Positions 26,352-38,656 of a stretch of DNA of 64,000 nt are shown here, piece after piece; positions within the stretch are counted from its first letter, which is position 1; each line of letters starts with the position of its first letter. The notes beneath the pieces are model-generated. The model saw only the letters and a program-made list of their open reading frames with translations. It searched no databases and was not told the origin of the DNA. Location: contig WMCF01000024.1 in NCBI GenBank assembly GCA_009792885.1, positions 11,033,995-11,097,994 on the forward strand, given 5' to 3'. The position numbers were made by a program, and so were the translations under genes. This stretch comes from Eremophila alpestris peregrina (taxonomy: Eukaryota > Chordata > Aves > Passeriformes > Alaudidae).

Positions 26352-29300
26352 GGATTTTTTTGCAGGAAAGAAAATAGCTGGAAGGACAAAATCAAGGTGC
26401 TGTTTTTGAAGGTCCTGGTTGGTTGGTTTGGCCTACACAGTGTGTTTTTGTAAGGGCATCACAGTAAATTCCCACATATGGGCGGTGTTAAACCTTGACC
26501 ATATCTTTTCTCAGGGATAAACTCCTTCAGTGGCATAAGGGAGAGCTGTAGGCTCCTGTCAGTCCTGGGAATACCAATGGAATGATGGAACCTTTCCTCC
26601 GCCAATAGAAACTCAGTCAAATGTCTCCTTGTGACAAAAATTCCTTTATATTTTATGCATTTCACTAATAAATGAGATCTCTATTACACTGAAATTCTCC
26701 CTTCATATTCATACAAATACCAGAGGGACACAAGGCATACATAAGAGGTTCTAATTTTCACCTTCGTATTCATAAGAATTGAGGAAAAATTTTAATACAA
26801 AATTTTGTCAAGAACAAATCCAGCAACAAGGGCTTTCTGTGTCTGAAAAGAATTCCTGTAACTTGAAAATGCTCAATCTGTTACAAAAGAAATAGAGAAG
26901 TTCCATATGAATAAGTCCCAAATTTAGGAAGTGTTGTGACAGTTGAAGTCCAAGTGAATATGATTACTTTTCATTTAGCTTTAATTTCTGTTATTGTTTA
27001 ACCCCAGCTGGCAACAGCCTTGTAGGATCTTCTTTCCTGTAAATTTGGGAAGCTTTGCTTTGAATATCAGTGATTCTGTGTGTGGTGATTGCCCTGTATG
27101 ACCAAATTGCTCATATTCACTGAGCAATCCAGGTATATCATTATATTCTCTGCTGAAATTGTAGCTTAGAATTAAGTTAACAACCCTTTATTCAGAACTC
27201 CCTCTGCCAAATGCGCAAAGTCAATTTGGCACTGAAGACAGCAAACGTTATGACTGGGTGTCATGGAAATTTGGCTCCACAACAGAGAGGTTCCTGCAGC
27301 TCAGTTCCACAGCTCAGGCCAGGAGTTGTGGCTGAAAGAATTGAAAATCTGGTCCCTGTTTGGTGAGAGAACCTGTGATTCCCCACTCAGTCCCTCTCAG
27401 TTTGATGCCTAAGCCACGGGAATCCAGTCTTCAATCAGTTTGTCAAAAAGTAATTAAATTAATCTTTAATAAGTTCTGATGGTGGTGATGACTCAGAACA
27501 TCTGGCAGTTAATTGGATCTGTGACTTCTGTGTAGTTTAAAAAATCTTTTAATGTGATTTCTTATACAACATCTGGATTTGGAGTGAAATTTCAGTAGTG
27601 TATGCTGAATCCCAATCATAAATGGATGGATGATGGATATCAGGGAGCATAAACTTCTTTTATGCTGATTTAAGCTTCCACTTTTTATTGATGGGATAGT
27701 TTTTATTATAATAATTTTAGGTCAGCATCTGATTTCTACATGATCAACCACTTCTGAAATGAAGGGCAGACTGGTGTGTGGTATTCCTGCAAAACTCAAT
27801 TCTTAGGCTTTGCTTTTTCATACAATCTCGTCTAATTCAAGATTATAACACCTAACAGAAGAAGTATGAGAGTTTTTCTCTCTGCAGGCACTTCACTACC
27901 ATTTTTCAATAGCTCTAAATTTAGTCAGTAGGGTAACTAAAGTCATGTTTCGAAATTGTGATGATAATGATAAGTAAAAAATCATCCAGCATCATTTTTA
28001 GCCCTATCACAATCTAGTGATGACTTCCTACACTAATTCTTTCACCTAGATTAATACTTGTATTGTTGTTAGTGAATAAATTATTATTGATGCAATCTAA
28101 TACAAACTTTATCCATCCTTGCAAAAGTACAGCTCATTTCCTCTTTGGCTCTTTCTGACCCCTCATGTGTAGAGCAGGCTCAGTTTTCACAGGGACAGTT
28201 GTGGAAAGACAAAAGCTTCTCCAGTCTAGGGAATGCTTGGATAGGAGCACTGTTAGAACCCATTTATCAAACGGCCCAGCTGTTCACTGGATGTTAACAA
28301 TCCTTTTTATTTGGATGCTGCTTTTTTATTTATAGCTAATTAACTCCCTTTTATACCACCCAGCAATCTGCCTTTAGAGAACAGAGAAAACTGATACAGA
28401 TTGAATTAGAAGCTGTTAAATACATAGAAAAAAGTAAGTTAATTTACTGTAGAACAGTTATTAGCAAAGCACTGAGAGATATTTTCAGGTTTTTATTTTT
28501 TTGGTTACCAAGTCTTTATTTTTTTCACTTTTACTTAAAGTGCTGAGTATAGAAACTTTCACAAGTTACAGAAACTCCCAAAATATCATTTGCTTATTAT
28601 TAACTTTGAAGAAATAGAGTATTTTCAAGGTGAGATTAAGAAATTGTTTCCACTATTAATGCTGAAGTGTTGATGTGCAGATAGTATTCTGTAGCACATG
28701 CATTAAAAATTTCAGCTAAAGGAAATCCTTTGCTCTTTTTCCTCTTCTATTTCTTTGAAGGGAGAAATTTTTTGTGTCAGAAAAGGAGAATTCTGGCATT
28801 GTCACATAAATGTAGTGAAAAGAGGAATGTTGATTTAGGAAATAGCCTTCCAATGGAGATGGAAATAATTTAGAAATGTTTTGCTGAATGTTTGTTAAAC
28901 AGAGCACAGGTCACAGTTGAATTACATGGTAATATTCCATATATGCCCTCCCTCCCCAGGTTTTGGAATTAGGTTATACAATTTTAGAATATCAGTAACT
29001 ACTTATTTTGGAGAACACTACTAATTAAAGGAAACTAACCAAACTTTTAAGGTTTCTTAGTAGGAAAAAAACCAAGTTAATTTGGATGCTTGAGCACCTT
29101 TTTTTGCTCTTCCTTCCAGTAAACTTTTTGAACCAAAATTAATTATTTCAGTTTGATGCTTCCAATTTTTTCCAGAAATTGCAATTTGGTGGGGACTAAT
29201 ATAAAATTTGTCTTTGTTGCGGTTATTTTGGATTGATGGGTTTTCTGCTTCCTTTTATTCTTAGTTCTGGTTTGCTGTATGTTCTTAGCAGAGGCACTTT

Positions 29301-29825
29301 TGGGTCAACATTCTACAAAGATTGCTACATTTATGCAGTCCTGTGAAATGATGTCTTACAGTTTCCTCATTTGTAAAATATGTGATAAAACTGCTCATAT
29401 AAGTATTTTGGAACCTTATTGTTTGAAAACATTTGTTAATCTTTTGAGGAGTCTTTCTCCCATTGCAGATAACAGATGTAAGGAACAGGAGGCCTTGGTA
29501 CTGATTTGGTTTATCTGTAGTGAGCCTCTTTCAAAAATCATTTTTAAGGAACACATAGGTGATTTCTTCTGTTGTGATATCCCTGGGCAGATGAGGTGGG
29601 CGTGGGAAGCCAAAGCAGGAGAGAGAAATCTGCTGCTGGGAGATTCCTGCTCCTGCCTGGCCCCACCCTTCAGCCCTTCTCTTCTGGTCCCTGGTGGGAA
29701 TGTCCTGCTGCTCTGAGAGGGATTTGCCTGACAGAGCTGGGGCCTGACACCTGATTTTGGCTGCTATGCCCTTGACTAGAATGAGAAAGTGTGTGTGTGT
29801 GTTGTGTTCAGGAAAAAAATAAGTT
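26352..29825. other. mostly unique DNA, no gene seen
   Basis: The 26458-26680 part has a distinct, less AT-rich texture. On the minus strand it shows TATAAAG and CCATTGG words and could be an old LTR piece, but I could not confirm ends. A 145-codon plus frame (29279-29716) has no recognisable domain. A (TG)n run lies near 29789-29801. Confidence 0.45.
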
Positions 29826-29990
29826 TCATAGAATCCTGGAATGGTTTGGATTGGAAGGGACCTTAAAATCATCTTGTTCCACCCCTGCCATGGGCAGGGG
29901 CACCTTCCACTGTCCCAGGCTGCTTCAGGCCCCCTCGAACCTGGCTTTGGACACTTCCAGCCACAGCTTCCCTGGGAAAATTTCCACCTT
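29826..29990 (-). mobile_element. CR1 LINE 3' end fragment
   Basis: A reverse-complement CR1 3' end. Landmarks are TCATAGAATCCTGGAATGG, TTGGAAGGGACCTTAAAATC, CCCCTGCCATGGGCAGGGGC, ACCTTCCACTGTCCCAGGCT and a CACTTCCAGCCACAGCTTCC segment that has lost about 11 bp of the usual sequence. Homology fades after about 29990. A 196-codon minus frame (29531-30121) runs through this repeat. Its length comes from the GC-rich CR1 tail and it is not a gene. Confidence 0.93.
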
Positions 29991-31168
29991 TCTGTCCTGC
30001 CCTCATTCAGTGAGACAGCACTAGCAAGAAAATTAGTCCTTGTCATGCCCTGAATGTACCAAAATGCTTTTAACCCAAGCACAGCCCTTCTAGCTCTGCT
30101 CACCAGCAAGAAAATATTCAAATGTTATTCCAGTATTCAAATGGCAGGTTGTTTGTTTGTGTGTTATTTAATTCTCACTGACTTTAAGGCAAGATAATGT
30201 TTCTATCTCTGAAGTTTAATAGCACAAGTGGGTGTTAATTCTGATAGAGTTCCAGAGCAATAAAATGCTGCTAGAATTCCACTAAATAGCAAACTGCTGT
30301 AAATTTTAGTCATGCAGTGCTAGTATCAAACAGAATGAGCAGCCAGCCTGCAGATGAGAGATTGAAACCACTTTGAACACATCTCAATTGGCAATCATTA
30401 AAGAGGCATTTCTACTGATTTTGCATCTGGTATTCAGACGGAATTCCTAGTTCTGAAAATGTGGAAAATAAGTGGCTTTTATAAGGTAGATAGTCTATTG
30501 GATTTGATTGTAACTTCAGCTGAAAACCCTTATCAAGAATATAAGCATGGAGAAAAATGGATTAGCTCTATAATTCTTTCTGAAAACACAACTCAATGAG
30601 AATTTGTAAACATTGAACTACCTAGAAGTCAATGGAAAATGTTCTGCAGATTTCAAATATCTCATTACTTTTATTTCAGGGGTGATATTTTATTGGGCTT
30701 CAAGGTTTTTACTCTCTGACCAAAGTATCAGCCCAGGGAACCACTGAAAATGTCATCCTGACTTGAAGAATGACACATTTTACTTAGAAATGTACCTTTC
30801 AGCATGTACTTGAGTCCTACTTGTGTGACTCAAGTGAGTATGACAGCGGAAGGGAATTAAGGTTAAATTCAAATGCTTGTCTGAAAGAAGCCTTGAGATG
30901 GAAGCAGGAGGGAGAGTTGGCTTTCCACTTAGTGATTTGGAAGTGTGGAGAATCATGAAAAAAAATGAATACAGGAAAACAAATACCAAGAAATGCTTTT
31001 CATTCTTTCATTATGTGCCTGAGTGGGTTTATGTTACTTGTGAATCAGTCACTATAGGTGTGTTGTCTAAAAACAAACCAGTATTTTCTCCTTGATTTTT
31101 CTACATATAATACAACCTTTTCTAGAGCTTCCTGATCACCATTGTCTTTCCCCCATCCCTTTTAATCC
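29991..31168. other. unique DNA, no gene seen
   Basis: Only notable item is a perfect 9-bp inverted repeat listed separately at 30808-30835. Confidence 0.5.
30808..30835. repeat. short perfect inverted repeat
   Basis: ACTTGAGTC (30808-30816) and GACTCAAGT (30827-30835), separated by a 10-bp loop. It could form a small hairpin or be chance. Confidence 0.7.
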
Positions 31169-31678
31169 ATGAACTTTGATGTTTGTTGGGCAATTTCAGC
31201 CACATTTGACAAGATACACATCTGGGGTGTGGCATCCTGTGGAGGTCTGAAAGCCTGGCTCAGCCACGAGCTGACTCCAAGGCTGTTTGTATTCCAGGCT
31301 ACCAGTTTGGAGGTGATGCCTCTCCTGAATCACGAAGCAGCAGCTGAACAGTCAATGTGTGTGAAGCTGCAAACTAAACCAGAGCAGATGCCACTCAGCA
31401 GGCTAAAAAGAAATTGTTTGTGGAATGGGATGGGAGTTCAGGAAAAAGAAGAGAGAGGGAATGAGGCAGCTGGAGATAGAAGAATTATAAAGGGATGGGT
31501 TGTAGATGTGAGGGAGCAGAATAAATCAGGAGTGATGCATGAACTCACAAAAGACCAGCTTTTGTTATTTCTGCTCCTCACAGTATTAATTGCTCCTCTT
31601 TGCTTTGCTGCTCTTCACCAGGAAACTGAAGTGAGAAAGAATCACTACATTTCAACTCGGTTGGGAGGCAAAAAATAA
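31169..31678 (+). other. 169-codon open frame of unknown status
   Basis: This is one of the longest frames in the window that is not explained by a transposon. The predicted product has a charged middle section and one strongly hydrophobic segment near residues 131-146 (LLLFLLLTVLIAPLCF). It then has a short basic C-terminus. I recognise no domain or family. The 5' flank has no convincing promoter. A pyrimidine-rich CTGCTCCTCACAG inside the frame resembles a splice acceptor, so a terminal exon is conceivable. In AT-rich DNA a frame this long is uncommon, but the local GC content is higher and the best of all six frames over 64 kb can reach this length by chance. I would not annotate it as a gene without transcript or conservation evidence. 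Confidence 0.15.
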
Positions 31679-32558
31679 TTCTTAAGCAGCTCATTCATTA
31701 CATTTTATAAATCTCCAAACAGTATTTACTAGAGATTGTTTATTGTCCCATGTTCTTACATAATTTTTAAAAAATAACCAAATAAAGTGTCTTAAAATTG
31801 TTACTTCCAAAGCAGTTCTGAGGCACCTCCTTCTGGGGGAGGTGTTTAGAGTGCAGGTTGCTTGCATGTGCTATGTGAGCCCTTTCTTTGTGAATTAATT
31901 GGGTTGATACAGAAGCATCAAAACAGATTAAGAAAAGCTGCCAAGGTTTTTCCTTCCAGACTCTGTGACCCTTGTTTGGTAGGAAGTTCTGTATAGGTTT
32001 TAAGATATGTCTGTGCATTTCAGCATATCCATATTTTTAAGGCTTTGCATCAGATGGAGGAAAAGCAGGCAGTGACAAGATTTGCTGGGTGTAGAGTGTA
32101 TATAATCTGACATTTTCAGGACACGGATTTTAACTAATTTACACCATCAAGCCACACTACTTAAATTCATGACAGCAAACCATCTTCAAATTTTATGTAG
32201 GAGCGTCTTCATTTTACAGATCTAAGATCCATCAGTTCGGTTCTGCAGAAGTTAATCTTCTTTTCCCCTTCCACATTAAGACTGAGGATCACTTTTGCAC
32301 TTCCTGTTAGTTCCACCTTTACTTTTTTCATATCCAAGAGCTCACCTGGGCCTCTCAAGGCTTCTCCCTTCCACAGAGAGTCCACAAATTATCCATGGAT
32401 GGATCAAACTGGCTTTTGGTCAACAACAGATTAGTTGGTGAGCTGGTATAAGAATTACTGTGGAAAAAAATTTGCACATATTTCAATATATAAATTTTGA
32501 ATATTAAAAAAACCAACAAGTGTCAAAGATGTGAAATGTCAATAATTATTTGAAGTTT
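31679..32558. other. unique DNA, no gene seen
   Basis: Nothing recognised. A 7-bp inverted repeat (CACCTCC/GGAGGTG) lies at about 31825-31844. Confidence 0.5.
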
Positions 32559-32653
32559 CTGAAACATGCCATTATATTTTTATAACTAAAAAACAAAACC
32601 AAACTCCTTTGGTTTTGTTCTTTAGTTATAAAACATGTAATGGCATGTTTCAG
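32559..32653. repeat. 95-bp near-perfect palindrome (long hairpin)
   Basis: The left arm (32559-32603) begins CTGAAACATGCCATTA and ends AACAAAACCAAA. The right arm (32608-32653) is its reverse complement. By hand alignment 43 of 46 aligned columns match, with two mismatches and one single-base gap. The central loop is only CTCC (32604-32607). The flanks do not share a target duplication that I can see. It could be a palindromic transposon remnant, a replication template-switch product, or a precursor of small RNA. The sequence alone does not decide between them. Confidence 0.9.
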
Positions 32654-34306
32654 AACATGTTTCCTTTAACTGAAATTTCACCCCTCCCAAGGATACTATT
32701 CGGATTTTTTCCTTAACGCAAAATTTCCCTCCAGCTTTATAATCTATTTTATTTATACTCCTGTTGTTTTATTGGTGAATATTTTAATTGTGGTGCTGAC
32801 GAAGCAGGATCAATATCCAACTTTGCTGCTTTATGAAATGTTCCACATTTACAGCAGCTGTGCCTCATGCGCTCCTGGATGACAATTTTCCAGTGGCCTG
32901 TGGATGCAGCAGTCACTTCCACACAACTTCTGTGCAATTCCTGCCTCCATCCTGGGCTGCAGCTTGAAGTTAACAGTGCCAGGAGCTTTGCTTTAATTGG
33001 GTTTGTGTGAAAACCTCTAAATCAACCATCTACCACTCTTTCTGTTTATTTCTTTCATTGTGAGATACAGTTTCACTCAATGTAGGCCGTTTATAACTTG
33101 CATGGACTAGAGGAAAAAATGTTGTCAGGCACTGCATGGATTAGCTGGGCTAACACCAGGCAAGGTTTTGTTCCTCTCAAGTTCCATGCTAAAATGACAA
33201 GCTTTCCCTGTGATGTGGTAAAGAAGAATGAGCTGCACTTTAGGGTATTAATTAAAAAAGATTTCTCCTATGCTTTCATAATATTATCTAATGTTATGAT
33301 TAAAATCTTTATGCTTGTCAGGGAAAATAAAATTATAGCTATATTTTATTTTATCTAAGAATAAACACTTGAGCTGAAATCTTGTGGAAGACAGGCACAC
33401 AAAACTACCCCGCGCTGTCCAACACCAAAAATCCCCTGGCTCGGTGTCTTTTCTGATATCCCTGGAAATCTCTTCCTTAGCATGGGCTGCAGGCAGGCTG
33501 AGGGGTGAAAGCAATGGGATTTATGTGCTCTGGGTTTGTCCAGAGCCAGGCACAGCAAAGCCGCCCCACAGGAAACCTCCACCAGGTGCTGCTGGTAAAG
33601 CTGGCAGTGCCTCACCACAGCTGCAGCACACTCAGGTACATCTGGCACTGAAGGACTGCAAACACAATGGGAAAGTCTCTCTCCCTGCTTTAATTTCGTG
33701 GAAAATTAATTACGCTCTGTAAGAGTGAGGTGACAGATGAGCTGAGTTTCCCAGATAAATTCTGGGCACCTGAGGTAGGGTGAGGATTAAGTGGTGTTAA
33801 ACATCCTGAGCTCGATTTGTCTGTTCAGAAACATGCACTGCTGTGTTGCGTGAGATGTTCTCCAGAACATCCCTGCTGTGTCAGCAGGATCCCAGAGTGC
33901 ATCTTCCCAAAGAGATTCCCAGCTTTATTCCAGACTGCTGTTCTGGGGCAGCAGAAATTGCCTTTGTTGGTGAGAGCAGCATCTCCCATTCCAGCATCTC
34001 TGCCTGATTAGCTCCTGTTAGGAGCTATCCCCACACTAATCAATTGTTTTTGCTGCTCTCTGCTCAGGGCCAGTGTCAGCAGACTAAAACTGGGAGTGCA
34101 GAGGAAACTATCTGCAGTGCAAACACATTTTGGGTAATTAAGCTGGAATTGTTTACTGCTGATGTTGTTCTGAGGGAGAATACGAATGAAACAAATGTGA
34201 GATGATCTCGGTTGTGGAACAGCAACCAGGTACTGATAAATTCCAGACAAAAAATTGTGTGTGGTTACTGAAGGTAAATGTAACTTTGGATTAAATATGC
34301 CCAGTA

Positions 34307-34309
<3 letters not shown>
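32654..34309. other. mostly unique DNA, no gene seen
   Basis: The 33384-33722 part is GC-richer, and overlapping frames of 112 (plus) and 97 (minus) codons stay open there. Neither shows a domain. Otherwise nothing recognised. Confidence 0.45.

Positions 34310-34360
<51 letters not shown>
34310..34360 (+). repeat. A51 homopolymer
   Basis: Fifty-one uninterrupted A, followed by GGCAGCATATAATT. The 300 bp upstream show no recognisable gene or LINE/SINE body and no certain target duplication. It may be a retroposon tail, an expanded microsatellite or an assembly-length artefact. Confidence 0.95.
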
Positions 34361-34364
<4 letters not shown>

Positions 34365-36269
34365 GCATATAATTAAAAGTCGCAAAGACAATACACTCAA
34401 AAGTTATTACACAGCAAAATTAATGCTTCCAGTACCACCTTGTTTGGGCTTCCTTTTGTGAGTGGATTCTTACCCCATGCATTACACACACACTTAAATT
34501 TTTAACTCAAAACCTGGGCTTTGTCTTGGACACCAAGATAATGTAATTCACCCAATGAGCAGAGGTTCAATATTTCATTTAATTCTTACTGTTAATTGCT
34601 GTTTGTCTGCCTGGCTTACTGGATCCCCCAGGGCTTTGGTCTGGGGAAGGGATTGTTCATCACTGCATTGTCTGTGAGTGGCTCTCATCAATACAATACA
34701 GAGTTGTCTCTCAAACATTCACTTGATTTATACCCTCTCATACGGCTCCTTGGAGATGGAGGGCTACTATTTCCATTTCGCAGATAAGAAAGTAAAAAGC
34801 AAAGACACTGAGGACCAAAGCTTTTGCTAATTTCAGAAAACTTGAATTTTGTGTGTCTAAATTAATGCTCTGAATTTCCACAGGAAAAAAAGTCCAGGCA
34901 CTGGGGGAAAAACCCATCACCACAGAGCTACTGATTTCCTATGAGGAAGGTTGCTTTTAAAAGCCTTAAAAAATCTAATCTTTTTTAAACTTATCAAATC
35001 GTAAATTTTTGGTTAACTTTTCCTCTAACTTTGCATCCATAAGGAACTAGGAGGAACTTACTTGCATGATTTCAGACTGGCTGTGTGGCAGATTCAGGTT
35101 CTTTTCCGGATGATCTCTATGTTCTATCCAGCCCTAGCTTCTGTCATCCTTGGATCACAAGTGAGAGCAGCAGACTTGCTCTTTTCAAGCCTGCACAACC
35201 TGGATGTCACTTTAAACACCAGGCTCAGCCATAATTCCTCTGTTTCATTTATTTCTCCTGGTTATATTCACTCAATCCATACCAAGAACAAACACCTTCA
35301 GGGTCTTTGTTCAGAACAGTATGAAGAAACTCTGCTTGTATATTTATTCCCCTAGCAAATTAGCTCAAAAAAACCCAAAAGAATTGTTGCTGAGGCATTA
35401 CCACAATTATATACAAGATATGTTAAACAGGAAGGCTGAGGGTTTTGTCCTCACTGAATCTGTCTCTGTCACCAAAAGGCCTTGTGGTTCCACAGAATCT
35501 TTTCTAAGTCTATCATTGGAACTTTTGGAATGGTTGTTAAAGGGAAAACAATTCTTTGTTCATGTTTTTTCCCTCTAAACATTTTCCCAAATCTCAAATT
35601 TATAAATCTTGCATGTATTAATAACTTGTTCTTTGTCAGCATGCTTACAAAAGAATCCTTGACAAACTAATTTCTTGGGCAAGACAGTGCAGGTCTTAAT
35701 TAAAAATATAATGCAGGCAGCAAGAAGCCAGAGACAGCCAGTGAAACAATTTTTCATTGAAGAATGAGAACAAAAATATGGTCAGTGATATAATTTGAGC
35801 TTTTCTAACTCTTATTACTACACAGTTTGATTGTTAATTTTAGATGAATAGAGAATTAAATGCTTTTAAGGATGTACAAAGCCTGCAATCTCTTTCTTCT
35901 TTGTCCACCTTTGTTGAAGTCATTAATTATATATTATCTTTTTTAAATGTAACATTTCTTCCTAATTAAACTCTTCCAAAGGTAAGGAGGTATTCTTACT
36001 TTTATAGATCATAACAATTGATAGGGGGATTGGGCTAAAAGTGGTTTTGTGAAACATCAGATTGTCTTTAGACCAGAGGGGAGTCTGTTCTGCTTTACTT
36101 ATAAAGAAAAAACCCACAAATTTAGAAATCAGAGTTCAAAATTCCACAATTATATCAATATACAGGGAGAAATGGGACAACCAGGCCCATCTCCCAGGCA
36201 TTCCTTTTGGTGTGATTTCTCCAGATACGTATTTTGTAGTGCTTCCAGCCTTTATATATATAGAAAACC
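34361..36269. other. unique DNA, no gene seen
   Basis: A short stretch near 34766-34800 is weakly like the MIR/L2 'ATTTTACAGATGAGGAAACTGAGG' signature, too weak to call. The 97-codon frame at 35062-35355 is unrecognised. Confidence 0.45.
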
Positions 36270-36366
36270 CCAGCAAACAAGCAAAGAACAACAACAAAAA
36301 TGCAAACAAAAACCCAAAACCAAAAAAACCCCACAAATCCCCAACAAAAAAACCAAACCCAAACCA
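36270..36366 (+). repeat. A/C-rich low-complexity tract
   Basis: CAAA, CCAAA and CCCCAAA words without G or T for long stretches. Long frames on either strand here (124-133 codons) are artefacts of the composition. Confidence 0.85.
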
Positions 36367-36498
36367 TCCCTGTGTTACTATTCCAACCTGTTTTCTTTCC
36401 AGCAGGATGCAAAGGAAAGTCATCATTAATGAATGAAATATCCACAGAATTGGCACAGAACACCTTGCCCACGTTGTAAAGGAAAATGTTTTGTTTAA

Positions 36499-36536
36499 GC
36501 CCATGGAGATGTTTAAGTCACCATGGAGATGGCTCA
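36499..36536 (+). repeat. short direct repeat
   Basis: CCATGGAGATG occurs twice about 22 bp apart, within similar AAG(T/C) contexts. This is a small local duplication. Confidence 0.6.
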
Positions 36537-36540
36537 AATC

Positions 36541-37239
36541 AATGGGTTTTGATTTGAAATTGTTATTCAGGATCTATATAATTTATTAATGCAGCTTGTT
36601 TGATAGGTGATGACTTATGGAGAGAGGATAATGCAGTCATTTCCAAGGATGTGACTGTTCCATTAAAGCTGCTCAGCCAAACGATGAAAACTGAGACTTA
36701 AAATTGGGTAAATAGTGCTGGAGAGAAATGATTGCAGAACTTCTTTTGTCATATTTGCTCAGGTCTTAGATAATCCTGGGAACAATACTGTCATTACACA
36801 ACTAACAGAGAAGTCAGGTTTTCCTTAAAACGCTCCATTAAATCCTTTCTTTTGTCATTGTCTTGCATTTAGTACATAACTTGGGAGGAAATGTCTTGCA
36901 TGTTTGCTCAAATATAAATTACCATCAGTGTGTGTGCAAAATTGTTCAACTGATTTGAAATAACAGGATCTGCACAATCCAAGTGAGCAGTTGATATTCC
37001 AGTGATCATTATTTTCTACCCAATTGCCTACTCTGAATTCAAAAGTCTTAATTAGTGACATATTTATCTATAGAAATGCAGAGAAATAGAGAGTAAATAT
37101 CTTTTATTTTCCTATTTCTTTCCTAATTTCTCAAGAAATTAGGGTCAAGAATCACTTTGTGATGGTAGTAATGGAAACTAATATAAGACTTTCTTAGATA
37201 GGAATGTGCTTACTCCCCTCTATTTTCTTTCCAAATGAA
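36541..37239. other. unique DNA, no gene seen
   Basis: AT-rich, nothing recognised. Confidence 0.5.
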
Positions 37240-37410
37240 ATGAAAAAAACCTCAAACAACAACAAACCAAACCAAGACAACAAAAAAACCCCAACTCCAA
37301 AACCAAACCAAAACCAAACCAAATAAACAACAAGAAAAAAAATAAAAAAAAAGAAGAGAGAAAAAAGGAAAAGTAAAAAAGAAAAAAAATAAACCAAAAG
37401 AAACAAAAAA
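37240..37410 (+). repeat. A/C- and A/G-rich low-complexity tract
   Basis: (CCAAA)n and (ACAAC)n followed by an A/G-rich part. The plus strand is nearly free of T. Overlapping minus-strand Phe/Leu-rich frames are spurious. Confidence 0.85.
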
Positions 37411-38656
37411 ATCACCACTTTTTTTTCTTTTGTGCATGGAAGGGGCAGAATCTGCCCTGATCGGTAAAACTGAAAATTCATTAGGATTCATGACCATTTT
37501 CCAATCAACCTTCTCTTTGTAAAACAGAATAAACAACCACAGGCTTGACAATTTTCCCAGGGCTGGGACTCAGGATGGAAATAAAAAACTGCTTTAGGTG
37601 ATTTGATGGTGGTTTTTCCAGAAATGTGCCTAGTGTCCCAGGTACGTTATTTTGCCTCTGGGGATAAGAAATAATAAAGCTTTAGACAAGAGCTGGAGGC
37701 AAAGGTTACGCTAAACCCACAAATTTATATTTGTATCAAATTCATAATTGATAAAAACATATTTCCCAAGTCTCTACAGGAACTTGGATAGTATTATATT
37801 GTATTATACAGTATTATTCCTAAATTCTATTTATCATTAAAGATAGATGAAGCTTGGTCACATCTTCCAACAACAGGCCCTGGGAAGGTCAAGAAAGTTT
37901 AATGGAGACCAGTGTACAAATAAACACAGCACTTGCACAGGCTGGTTATTTTTGTTTGAGCTGGAGAAAGCACCACCGAGCTTCCCTCTCCCTCTAAACC
38001 AGGTTTGCAGACCCCTTCTGGTTGTGTTTGTGGACAGCATCAGAATGTGTGAGACAGCAGTGCACAAACCTCCAAGTACTGGAAGGAATTAATATTGTGT
38101 ACCAGAAACATTTCCATAATTACACTGAAAGCAGACAGTAATTAGAGACTTTCTGTTAATAATGTTACCAAAACACGCTTAAAGACTTCTGAAGAAACTT
38201 CAGACTGGTTTAAAATTTCCGAATCCCCAAAGAGGTGAGGAAGCAGCTAAATCTGCATTTGATAAAAGTCCGAAACAATCTCACTCCTGCATAGTCAATC
38301 TTTAAATTCATTAAGAAACCCCTCATTCTAATTAAAGTTACATCACAAAAAAATGAATCAAAATAACTCATCTGGTAACAAAGATCTCTTCCTTGTTTGC
38401 TCATGTGACACAAACTTCAATGTGTTTTTGTAACAGAATTGCAGAATTCTTCCCTCTGCATCTTTTTACTGCTGTAGATATCATAGAAGCCTTTTATGCC
38501 AACAGACTGTAACACATCTTTACCACAAAAATTGCATTATATCAGTGCTTTGCTGTATGGACCCAGACTCTTGGAGATTTTGGGGGAAAAGGGGCTGATT
38601 TTTACCTGATGCTTTTAGCAGTTGGTATGTTGTCCATTGCTTCAGGGTTTATTTAT
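37411..38656. other. unique DNA, no gene seen
   Basis: Nothing recognised. The 81-codon frame at 37847-38092 has no known motif. Confidence 0.5.

Noticed and set aside
29531..30121. 196-codon minus-strand open frame, the longest in the window
   Set aside because: It runs through a CR1 3' end whose GC-rich untranslated tail is open by chance. It shows no protein domain.
33384..33722. GC-richer patch with opposed 112- and 97-codon frames
   Set aside because: No domain, no clear splice signals, and both strands are open, which points to composition.
34766..34800. MIR/L2-like 'CAGATAAGAAA' stretch
   Set aside because: Similarity is limited to about 25 bp and is not better than chance in AT-rich DNA.
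36136..37551. Long hydrophobic minus-strand frames (95-133 codons) and Lys/Pro-rich plus frames
   Set aside because: They are translations of A/C-rich low-complexity DNA. The Phe/Trp/Leu richness follows directly from the composition.
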